DNA from: Triplophysa rosa
Taxonomy: Eukaryota > Chordata > Actinopteri > Cypriniformes > Nemacheilidae
NCBI RefSeq assembly: GCF_024868665.1
Contig: NW_026634375.1
Location: 1,617 to 65,616, forward strand
Length of the DNA stretch: 64,000 nt
Reading direction: 5' to 3'
Made by a program: the position numbers and the translations under genes. Shown here one piece after another: positions 22,819 to 34,300 of the stretch (the first letter of the stretch is position 1; every line of letters begins with the position of its first letter). The notes under the pieces were generated by a model, which was given only the letters and a program-made list of their open reading frames with translations, ran no database searches and was not told the origin of the DNA.

Positions 22819-25230
22819 CAGTGTCGGGTGTGGCAGAGAGCGAAAGTTTGACAAGTCTTCAATTCATCAGGAGGAAAGACCACTGGTCATTAAAAGGTAA
22901 ACAAACAAACATAATCTATCTGTATCCTTATCTTTGGAGAAATATTCATCTTCTTTTCTTCTACTCTTGAATGTTTTATAGATCTGCGGAAGATCAAGAC
23001 AGGTATGGAAAGCGCACAGCAGCAGCAGACATGTTCTTCTTCTTGTGTCAGTCAGTGTATTTTCTGACGATGACGATGTTATTCTGTCTTTGATCGGGAC
23101 CCATTATTCATATCAAGAGCGATTCATTACAGCTTTATTTTCACGTCTGCTCATGTTGAATAGAAACGACATGACTTGCTGTCTGTTATCCGAGTTCTCA
23201 ACTTGTGCTTTACATGAATCTTCTCTACGGTATTGTGTTCTGGATCCCTAATAACCAACAGCAGCAGTTAGAGCTGGACCTTTCTCTCACCGTGCTCAGA
23301 GTTGATCGGTGTTTTCTGCACTACTCGTGTGTCATGTGGAGACGAACGGTTACTTACGTACATGTGTACATGTGTGTCTTCTAGGTCACAAAAAGATTAA
23401 AGGCTTCCTTGGTGAGTATTATTGATTCTTCTTATCATATAAGTTATCAAACACATCCGTGAAGTAATGTTAAAACAACATAATATATGTCCTAGCTAAA
23501 ACAGTCTAAAAAGTTCAAAACGTATTTCAAAATATTATTTGTTGAATATTTCAAAGCATTCAGAAATAATTCGAATGCTCTTAGAACATATTTTTTTGTT
23601 AGACTGAGCACAAACCTTAATACCAAAAAGGAACGAAACAAGTATAAAAAGAAAGATTTGCTCTGGAATTTGCAAGGTTTTAACTGAGCCGTTTCGAGAG
23701 ATTGAGCTTCAACAGTTTTGCGTTCTATTTGAATTTGTAGATACAACTTTTTTGTTTTCTAAAAAAAGTCCCAAAATATTCACAATGCTAAGAAAAACCA
23801 GCGCATAATATGAATATTTGAATAACATTAAAACACATTTTGAATGAACAAATATTTAAATGTATTTGCATTTTATTTCTTAATCTATTATTCAAATAGT
23901 AAAATTTGTAGTTTTATTTTCAAAATACACTCATTCTATGTTTGATGCTCATATTTCTTAACAGGGGTTGTGTTTGTGTCGTTATATTTAACACTGAAGA
24001 CGCTAGTTTTCCTGCTTTAGCCGCTCAACAGTTCAGGAGAGTTCCACTCTCATATTCAGCGTTCATAACCAGTTTTAATAAGACATTAATGCACACCATA
24101 AGAAACACTGACTTCAGTGCCGTGCTGAGACCTTTGGATGGGCAGGTGCTCAAGACTTTCTGATCACGTTCCGCCCATGCATCAAAATGGGCACTTTGGG
24201 CAAAGGGGCTCAAGCACCCTCCCACCTCCCAAGTCCCACTGCATTCGATCATTTCATCACTTGAAACTCATCTTTAAGCATTACACTAGCATGTGTATAA
24301 TATGTTATATGTATATTTTTTCCTAAAATGACTTGAATGTAACTCTACACTCTTGCTTCGTTTAGTATATGCAGATTCATGAATATGCATATTAGTCCCG
24401 ACTCAGACCGTTGATTCTATATCTATGGCCAAAATCTGTGAACGTGATTGGTTACAGGGTTATGATGTGGTAAACAGAATACTTCATTCAAGTGTACACG
24501 TAACGTAGACATTGCTGCGTTTCAAGTACAGCAACTTGACAATTCCTTCATTTCAGAGGACATATCACTGAATCCAGTGACGGCTTACCCGTTCCTCATC
24601 CTGTCAGACGACAGAAAACAGCTGAAGAGAGGCGAGAAGCTGCAGTTCTACAGAAACAGCGTCCAGCGCTTCGACGTCTGGTCCTGTGTGCTTGCGAAAG
24701 AAGGCTTCGAGTCAGGACGACACTACTGGGAGGTTAAACATCTGATTTGATATCTTCTATGTTCTGCTCCAACAACAGTATTCTACTTTTGTGAACAACA
24801 GAGCCCTGTGAAGAGTGAGCTGTTGCCGATAAATGAAAGGTTTGAGACGTTTCTTTCTGACTTCCAGGTGAATGTTGGTGAGAATAAGGACTGGAAGTTA
24901 GGAGCGGTGCGGGAATCGTCTCAGAGGAAAGGTCTGTTTGACATGAGTCCTGACAGCGGTTACTACACCATCTGGTGGAGCGGGAATCATTTGAGAGCTC
25001 TCACAGCTCCTCCTCCTGTTAAGATTAAAGTCAGCGGTCGTCTGCGGCGGGTCGGTGTTTATCTGGACTGTGAGGAGGGGCAGCTCATCTTCTATAACGC
25101 CAAGACGGGTTCAGAGCTGTATTCATTTACCACAGTGGAGTTCTCCGAGAAAATGTTCCCGCTGTTTGGCACCAGTGATAAAGACCTACCGCTGGTGCTG
25201 ATGTCCGTGGCTGTCAGTGTCCCCGAATGA
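19866..25230 (+). CDS. TRIM family E3 ubiquitin ligase (RING, two B-boxes, coiled coil, PRY-SPRY)
   Basis: Exons are 19866-20483, 21070-21165 (96 bp), 21468-21701 (234 bp), 22148-22313, 22822-22896, 22982-23002, 23385-23411, 24557-24732 and 24868-25230. All are in phase and give 591 aa. The C3HC4 RING uses C16, C19, C31, H33, C36, C39, C52 and C55 (CSICLEIF, PCGHNFCQSC, CPLC). Two B-boxes follow (CDICSGKKQK near 105, CPQHGRLLEVYC near 165), then a coiled coil (about 207-370). A Lys-rich linker (372-412) is made by three mini-exons, and a PRY-SPRY domain fills 413-591. The 96- and 234-bp exons are typical of class IV TRIM genes. The RING suggests ubiquitin transfer and the SPRY target recognition. 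It resembles fish bloodthirsty-related or TRIM25-like members, but I cannot name an orthologue. The ATG lies just after an acceptor; an in-frame upstream ATG at 19734 lies in the intron. Confidence 0.9.
21193..21228 (+). repeat. Conserved fish repeat tail (SINE-like), copy 1
   Basis: The motif CATTTAGC-GACGCTTTTATC followed by CAAAG-CACTTACAG. Reverse copy at 41171-41202 and another at 51015-51050. This core is widespread in fish retroposons; the family is not determined. Confidence 0.6.
22633..22817. repeat. (GT)n microsatellite, about 185 bp, with one N
   Basis: Uninterrupted GT dinucleotides except for an undetermined base at 22725. Its right edge runs straight into GACAG, the acceptor of the TRIM 75-bp exon. 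The single N suggests unresolved length or base call in the assembly. Confidence 0.97.
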
Positions 25231-25280
25231 CCAGCTCTCCTCATCTCAAAGAGGGAAACAATGATCACTTTCACCCAAAG

Positions 25281-25286
25281 AATAAA
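25281..25286 (+). terminator. Poly(A) signal of the TRIM gene
   Basis: AATAAA about 50 bp after the TGA stop. Confidence 0.65.
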
Positions 25287-26999
25287 GAAGAACGTTCAGA
25301 CTCTGTCACAGCCATTCTCACTTTTTAAACATGGTTCCTATTATATCAACTCCATGTAACAAACATTAAAAGAATGAAAATCATTTTGAGAATTTGAACT
25401 TCAGCTGCAAACACGAAGATCTTTGTTTAACCTCACCACAGCTTTTAAATCCAGAATATTCCCGTACATCATTTTAAGCAAATGATCAAATCGGGTTACA
25501 ATATTATTACATAAAGCAAAAATACTAAATAACTACCATTGACTGAAAGATTAAATAAGAGTCTTTTGCAATTCCTTCACATTCATGTAATCACGAGTTA
25601 TATTTCATGTCGTGTGTCCACCACATCATTGGTGTAATATTAATGTATATTCAGGACTTTGTTTCAAATTCCACCGAAGGGTTAAAAACCAGCCTTCATT
25701 TGTCAACACAAATGGAGTGACCCAATGCAAGTAAAGTTAAAGTAGTGAAGCCAAATGTCACACACTGTCGGTTTAAGGACTAGAGTGTCGTCATGGAAAC
25801 AAACCCGTCTTATGAAGAAGTAACTTTGACTGCACAAACACTCAACAAATTCCATCAGACTCGGAATCAATACGCCCTGTGCACAAGCGTAGCGTATCGA
25901 CGAACTTCCGCTGTCGCCAGAAGTCGGCATGTCAGTTTCCGGTTTGCTCTCGCACCGCACAGAATGTCAGTGTTCACAAGATGTCTTCAAGATCTGCCCA
26001 AAATAAGCATTAACGATGTACACCGCATCGCTGACGCCTGGTCTCCTGCTCCAACAAGCAAGCGGGACAAAAGATTGAGCTGCCAGTGTAAATCTTTACA
26101 TTTATTCAATACACCAGGAATTTGTACAAGATGTTTTTTGCTTAAAGATAATAAAATAAGTCAAGTAAAATAAAGAGAATTTTCAGAGGTTTTTTCTTCT
26201 TAAGTTTTTACTGTTCCTGTCACATAAGCATAAAACAATCAAAAAACACTTTAATGTGCCAAAGCCATCCGAACCGAAAACGGTGGGCCATACACTGAGG
26301 TTCGTATTGAACCGTGAATGAGCTGTATTGTTGCATCCCTAGTAAACAGCCAATAACATGAATGATGTTATCGTGATGAATGTGTATTACACTCATTTAT
26401 ATATATATATATATTTGTCATCTCCAGATGCACTTGTGTCTTTATATCAAACTTTCTGAGTGATAAGCGCTGCTTACTTCAGTACCTTCGGTGAGAGCAC
26501 CAAGTACTTTTCTAACGCTCGTGTTAAACTTAAAAACTGCTGAAATATTCCTGCAGCCTCGACCACTTAAAGGTCCGTCTAGTGGTGAGGTTGTGAATTG
26601 CAACCAATGGCTCACTCCACCCCTCCCTTTCAAAGCAATAGGGGGCTGACACAGGACTATGATGGCATCACGTTTTCACTTCTTTGCTTAAGAAGATTAG
26701 ATATTTAGGAAACACGTTCTGTAGAGCAGTTTGTCCGTTTAGGGCTACTGTAGAAACAACATCATGAATTCCATGTAAGAGGTGTGTGTAGATAGAAATA
26801 GCTCATAAAACATAACGCTTCATTTAGCAAGTCTTTATACACCTCTGAGGATGTATACGATATTGCATTTCTGTCCATAGATCCTCCAAAAAACTACAGA
26901 TTGGTCCTTTAAACACGTCTTTAAAAAATAACATTGAAATCTGCATGGTGGCATCACGAGAAACATGACAGGAGAGAAAATAAAAACAACCCCACTGTC
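25287..26999. other. Convergent spacer between the TRIM gene and fbxl19
   Basis: No gene is supported. GTTGCATCCCTA at about 26331-26342 looks like one end of a hAT-type element whose partner end is missing. A short TA microsatellite lies at about 26399-26415. Confidence 0.5.
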
Positions 27000-27005
27000 T
27001 TTATT
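27000..27005 (-). terminator. fbxl19: Candidate poly(A) signal of fbxl19
   Basis: AATAAA on the minus strand, about 1.38 kb beyond the stop codon. The stretch 27006-28384 is free of recognisable transposons, consistent with a long 3' UTR. It contains CA/GT microsatellites at about 28265-28284 and 28337-28370. Confidence 0.45.
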
Positions 27006-28334
27006 TAGTTAGACATTTTACAGTAGTCACTCTTATAGTAGCTGCCTTGAGTTTCTCTTTTTCTCATTGTTTTATCTATCTTTAATCACTTAGATCAATG
27101 CAATGGAAGAAATATGAAAAACCAAACAAAAGAAAAAAGGACATTTTGGCAAGATATAGTAATATGGATCCAAACCCAATACTGGATTCAGTTCAGACAT
27201 GGCATTTCTGTAACGTGGCCTTTTGAACCGGCACGAAACACATCGAGATGAAATAGGAACTGTAATTAAAACTTCATCTGACTGCTTCATATAGATTCCT
27301 TTCAAACCGTCAGTGTTTGATATGTAAGCGTCATCTACGCACAGGTCATTTCAGATGGACGTAACTCAAGTTAAACGGCACTGAACATGATCCCTAAAAT
27401 GTACATGAAATAAAACATCACGATAAGGATCCTTTGTATCAATATGGTGTCAACAACACTTCAGGTTTCACGGTTGCAACTACATCGTCGCCGTCGTGGT
27501 GGTGGGCTTTTGTAAGAGTCGAGATCACTTTTAAGGGAGGATGCCGTCTGTGGAGTTACAACAGCGCAATGGAATTCTGTCATTTCTTCCCGTACTGCCG
27601 TCCAACACGTTCAGCTGTGATGTACTGGACCCAATACTGAATTAAAGTGTGCAAGGAAAACAGTCAGTGCAAGATGTCGACATGCATCGCATTCTGGAAG
27701 CTGCAGGAGATTAAACACAAGCTGCTTTAGGAAGAAACAGACGGCGATGTCAGCGAGCACGTGATGCCACGGAAGAGGACGATAAAGTCCGCTTCAATCC
27801 GTGCTTGCTTTGGGTTTTGTGATAATACTGAACCATGCTTTGAAAACACCGGCAGTCTGCACGAGTGACGCCCGGCGGGTCAGCAGCAGCTTTAATGGAG
27901 ACAGTAAATCAAAGACAAGCCCTCAGACTTTCAGCTTATAGCAACACAAGAGGAATAGAAAGCAGAGAGTAGACGGTGAATGGCACGTGGACACAGCGAG
28001 CGTCCTGACCCGGAGACAGAAATGACCCAAGGACAGAAGACATCCGTCACCTAACGCTGAGTCAGCGCTGTTTACATGTTAACAGCAGAGCTAAAGAGAG
28101 TGACAGCTGTCGCACGGGAACGACACCGCGGCGTCACCTCCGTCACATTCACACACGCACGGACAAATTCAACATTCGGCAGAGGAGAGGGGGCGGGACT
28201 CCAGGATGAGGGGGCGGGATCTGTGTACACAGGTAAATAATTTACAGCAAACTACAAATGTACATACACACACACACACACACAGTTATATATGTACATG
28301 GATTTGATTTGTCCGATCCAGGGAGTAAGAGCGT

Positions 28335-28371
<37 letters not shown>

Positions 28372-28384
28372 GTGTAGTGTGTCT

Positions 28385-31300
28385 TTAGCTGTTCTTCAGC
28401 AGCAGTCTGTCTTCAGGAGAGGGGAAGCAGTGCAGTTGGCAGATGTCCGGGGCGAGCGTGCCGCATGAACGCAAGTCAACGCTCTGCAGCGACACGCAGC
28501 GACGCAACAGAGACAAACACTGATCCGTCACCTTTACACACCCTGAAACACACAAACACACTCGATGAACATCAGTCTCACACACTGCCTGAAAGACATC
28601 TACATCTAGTCTTGTGATGATGTTCGTTCTGTGTATATTTGGATATAATGTGGTTCTCTTCAAAGAAATATAGTGCTATAGTTTACACAACACCGTCTTC
28701 AACTAAAAACACAACACTTTGTTTTGGCTGGTCATTTACAGAACAACTGCATTTTGGGGACCTGAGAATGTGAAACTTTTGGAAAACCCTGCTTTTGTCC
28801 CTCCACTTTACCCGGGGTTATAAAACGCTGCTCCGCATTTTGCGATACCCCAAGCTGTGTACGGTCAAAGAACAATCGTTTCAATTTTTTATTTGAGGAA
28901 GTAACGTCCCAGGAGGCTTAAAGGAGTAGTTCAATTTCAAATGAAAATGTCAAGCTAATTCACTCACCCACGTGTCCGTGTGTTTGTTTCTTCAAATTGA
29001 GGAAAGCTTTCCAGGGTTCTTCTCCATATAATGCACTTCAACGGGGGGCTCTTGGTTAAGGTCCAGATATCATATTCAAACAGCTCTACACGACACCAGC
29101 CGCGTTTAGCCAAACGATTGGTCATTTTCCAAGAAAACTAAAAAATGATATACTTTTTAAACATGAATATATGGCTTGCACTGCCTCAGCGATGCAGTCC
29201 ATGACTTTCGTACTACGCAATCACGTTGGAAAGGTCACACAGGATTTTAACATCCCTGATACGCACACGAACTGACCATTTTAAACAATAATCTTGCACA
29301 AAGACATATAAGTGAAAAAGTGAAAGTGACCTATTAGTCATGTGACCTCTGCATTTAACCCATCCAGAGAGTAGTGAACACACGCACAGCAAGTGGTGAA
29401 CACACGTACACCCGGAGCAGTGGGCAGCTATCACTGCAGCGCCCAGGGAGCAAGTAGGGGTAAGGTGCCTTGCTCAAGGGCTCCTCAGTCGTTACCCGCC
29501 AGCCCTGGGAATCCAACCAGCAACCTTCTGGTCACGAGTCCAACTCTAACCATTAAGCCACGTATATAACGTGTCATTCAACATCCAAGAGCTTTTGGGA
29601 CAGAACTTCACCTTTCTAACGTGATTACAGAGTACGTGAAGTCGTACGCTACATGGAGGACCTGCCAGGCAGAGCAAGCCGTATATATTCATGTTTAAAA
29701 AGTATATCAATTTTTAGATTCGTTTTACTAGACAAAACCCTTGTTCATCGGCTGCTGCGATGAAACGGAAATTTAGACCTTAACCAACAGCCCCCCGTTG
29801 AAGTGCATCACATGGAGAAGAACCCTGGAAAGCTTTCGTCGAAAGCCTCAATTTGTTTTCCACAGTAGAATTAAACACACGGACGGCTTGTATGACGTGG
29901 GTGAGTGAAATATCATGAAATTTAAATTGTATAGTGAACTACTCCTTTAAAACAGCCTCCTCCTTTTCTCAGCTGTGGAACAATTCACTTATTTAAAGAG
30001 ACCACGCACAATTTGTATTCAGTCAGTTTGACGCTGCAGTATTTATCCAATCATGACTGTTGACACCACTGATGTGCAAATAAGAATGTTAACCCAGGGT
30101 TTAGTGATGCACAGTGTGAAACATCAGGTTACGAAGAGCCAGGGTTCTCTCTTCACCCCTGGTTAATTATAAGCAGTGTGAAACGTGAACCAGATAACCC
30201 AGGATTCTGTGTCTACCCAGGGTTTAGAATAACCTGGGTTAACCACATCACAAGTGTGAAGAGCCCTACTGACTGATGAAGTGCAGTGGTTTGTTGTGTA
30301 CCTGCCAGGTTGACGTGTGTCAGACTCTCTCTGAGCGGTGACATTGGTGATGTCAGTGTGTAGATGGTCTGATCTGTGATGTGGCAGCAATGACTCAGGT
30401 CCAGTTTGGTCAGATGAGGCAGATATCGCACTAAGAGCCGGGACACAGTGTCCGTCACTTCCAAACCAGCCAGCCGCAGCTCCGTCACATTCTGGAAACG
30501 TCCACCTCGGTTTTCTCCATGAGCTGTGAACAACACTTACAGTCGGTTCATCTCAAACATGTCCCACCACACAGATCCATACTTCGTAATGAAACGTTAA
30601 ACCCCTTTTCCTTCCTAAGCTCTCATTTTGAGTGGTATGTGTACCATGGGCGGGACAGTGGAGCGCTAAGGGGTTAAAAAACTTGGCTCCACCATCACAA
30701 CAAAATCTTTGACACAGAGAGTGATAAAGAAGGACCTGATCAACATCAATCTTTCCAATCTTTAGCATGTCACTACAGACACACAAAACTCTGGCTCTAT
30801 ACAGCGCTTACATTCCCACAGAAGAACACAAACACCTGCTACAGGTCAACACAACACACAACTAGGGATGCCGAGGTTCACTATTAACTGCGCTTAAAAA
30901 CCTCACGGTTAATTAATCGTAAAGGCTTCGTTACACCGCATGTTTCTGTTGCACAAAACGGAACTGTTGCAACTTGCACAAAATGAAAACAAAGTTACAC
31001 CAGCTTAAAGAGCCGTGCTTATCAGAGCCACGACACACACTAGATTAACTCCAATCTTACATGTACATTCACCATCAAGGCTGTAGCGGTGACAGTTGAG
31101 CTTTCAGTGCAACGTAAACAAACAAAGCGCCATGTAAGTTAACGGAGTCGCACACCGGACGAGAAGCGTCGCGTCAAGGACGGCTCACAGGATGAGGACA
31201 TTCTGTATGCGCAAGCTCAAATTCAAAGTCTACTTCTGAGGCAAGTTGAACCAATTGAACTTATTTGTTGTTATTATTTAGAGTATGGGCTCTATATCAC

Positions 31301-34300
31301 GTTGATAAATCCATAATAGTTTGCTGTAAAGGAAAACAGTGGTGGGAAATAAAAAGCATGTGATCCGTGCGCGCTAGCTCTTAAAGGGACAGCAGCATAA
31401 TAAATATATCTGTTTTAATGCTCATCAAACAACAAAAACCGAAGACAAAACAGACTCACTGCTCCTGACTGATCAACTTTAATATGGTTTGATCTATATT
31501 TCATTAATACTGTGAAGACTATGAAGTGTTATTTTACATTTGACTCCTTTATTCAGTTTCTGTCCTAATAACCACAGTTAGACCACCCTGAAACAGCTAA
31601 AAACCACTGTTAATTTTATTTGTGTGTTTGCTTTATTACATTTATTTGTGCTATTGCTCATAATTTGAACATTTGTTCTAATTTTATTACTAAATGATTG
31701 ACTATTAATATTACCGTTTTATGGTATTATGAACTTATTTATTAAGATTGCATAGGTAAAAAAACAAACTAATAACTAGACATTATTATTTATTTATTAC
31801 TTTTTCTGGCGGGCAAGTACAATTTTTGTCAGGGCCACTAAAAATGTAGAAATTAATGTATGCATAATAATCGTCATAATCGTGCAACCGTGATTATTCC
31901 TCAGACTATAATCGTACCAACAAAATCTATAGTCGTTGCATCCCTACACACAACAATATACAACTGAACCTCCAGCAGTTTACTGCATACTGAACTCTAC
32001 GTCATGTACATGAGCTCACCTGTATCTCCTTTCATCATGAGACATGGAGAAACGCTGAAAGACAAGAGTACTGAACGCTTTGCTATCTGGGTCGAGATCT
32101 AAACCCTTCAAACAACAGACGACAAGAGAGAATTCACCTCTAAACTCTCTTCACTCCACTGTGGAGTGCTAGAAATCTACAGGATTACACACACGTGCAC
32201 CTGATGATCGTGTACACGCAGACCTTATGAGATCCCCATTTCCAACTTACTGCATCGTCCCAGTATAATAAAATCCTGCAAGACACCAAACAGATGTTGT
32301 AGACGTCAAAGGTAATGTGACAAACCACAGCTCATGATAACAACAAATGCTAAAAAATATCAGCCAATCACACGAGGAGATGCAGTAAACCCCATAACTG
32401 ATGTTTTCAAACTGCACAAAAAAACATGATCTTGAATCAAAGAGCGAAGGATTACACACACACACACACACATATAAGCACACACATGGAGGGCCAATGC
32501 GGACCTAAAAATACCAGGGCCGATTTTTCTTCCCAGTCCAGCCCTCATGTCCAAAGAAGTTTAATTTATTTTTATGTCAAAGTATTGTTGTAGATAGAGG
32601 GATGGCAACAACTGTTGAAAAAAATAAATAGACATTATAATTTTAATTATATATTTTTTTCTCGCCGCATATTTGGCGCCCCTCACTAGATGGCGCCCTA
32701 GGCAAGCGCCTATGTCGCCTGTAGGAAGGCCCTGGCACAGACGGACTTCGTCTGCACTTTGCCGCACGCTTTAACTCGCTATAATACCCCTTTGCGCATC
32801 CGCTTCACTAAAAAGTCGTGAACAGACGCACGAATCATCCACACCGCGCACACGCACGAATCTACATCACACACACAAATCCATACCACACACACGCACG
32901 CATGAAACCACACCCTACACAGAAGCATGGATAAACTTTATAAAAGTGTGAAAGTGAGAGCAAAGACCTGAGCGTGTGTCATTAGAGGGCGGAGCCAGCA
33001 GTTCTTTAAGATGCGAGTCTTTGAGATCCTCCACCCGGCTGAGATCCAGGAGCCAGAGACACGGACACACAGACTGACAGAGCGCTGAAACTGATGACCA
33101 CGGACAGCCCGACACATTCAACTCCAGCAGACCTGAGGACGGAAACACAACTCTCTTCATCAACCAATACAGAAGTGTGTCACTTTGAGCTGTCATGACA
33201 TCCGCAGGTGGGATTTACCTTGTAAACGGTTTATCAGCCACATCAGCTGCTTTTTAGAGATATTAGTGTAACCAAGGTTCAGTGACACCGGCTGTCGACG
33301 GATAATACCACTCAGCATTATGGGAGTTATGGAGCGCTGTCGACTCAAATCAATCTGTGTCCATAACTTCTTGTCACAGCACCTGTAAAACAGGCACAAT
33401 TCAATCTTCTGTTACAGTTCACTTTACATTTAAAAACATTTTATGTAATATTACAATTAAAAACGTTTCATCGTTTATGTTACAGACAATGCATATCACA
33501 CACTATACCCTTTAACGACAGCATGAGAACATGGAAGAAAGAATACACATTCAATACATCTAAAGAACTTGGCTCTGATATTTTGTTAAGTTCAGTTGAA
33601 TACATCTACACAGGACCACAGTACTCTTGGCCAAAACGAAATATTCTGGAAAACCAAAATGCATATTTTAAACTAGCTTTTGTTCTGAATAGCAACAAAT
33701 TCTATCAGCTTTAGAGTTTGGTATGTGTGACTACTCACAACATTGATGCTTCAACTATTTAAAATAATGTTTGGTTGTAAAACACATCTGTATAAAATAG
33801 TGAATCAAAGCGATATATGTCAGCGCAAATCAATGCAGCGTTTATCAAAGTTTATTGACATACAAGTGTATCATAGTGTGCAGAGATGATGATTTTGGGT
33901 CATTCACAAAACACAACCTACAACACAAGATGCTGATTTAGTCTCTTACTGTGTGTGTGTAAGAGATAACACTTGGATCATTGATGTGTAACAATTTATG
34001 TTTTTCTGTCTTTTCCAGTGAATAAGATTTATTGATGCAGCCCTATAAAATACTTCTGAGACAAACAGAGAACGGTAGTACATGTATTATCTTAAAAGTT
34101 TCAAACAAAGTGTGCTGTGATCTTACGAGTTCTGTATTCCCACAAAAAGATGAACAGAGGAACTGCATTTGTGCTTATAATGCAATATCGCTCTAGGAAT
34201 ATAGGAGTGCAGCAATATGTCTCTATATGAGAAACCCTCCGGTTTTTAAAGGAACTGGGAAACTACTTTCTTTCGCCACAAATTCCAGCCCAGCATAATA

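Noticed and set aside
22536..22970. Cys-Val and Thr-His repeat peptides
   Set aside because: They are translations of the GT/CA microsatellite.
32000..32045. Extra small fbxl19 exon near a GTGAGCTC donor
   Set aside because: Exons 32968-33132 and 30302-30523 already join in phase and match the human spacing.
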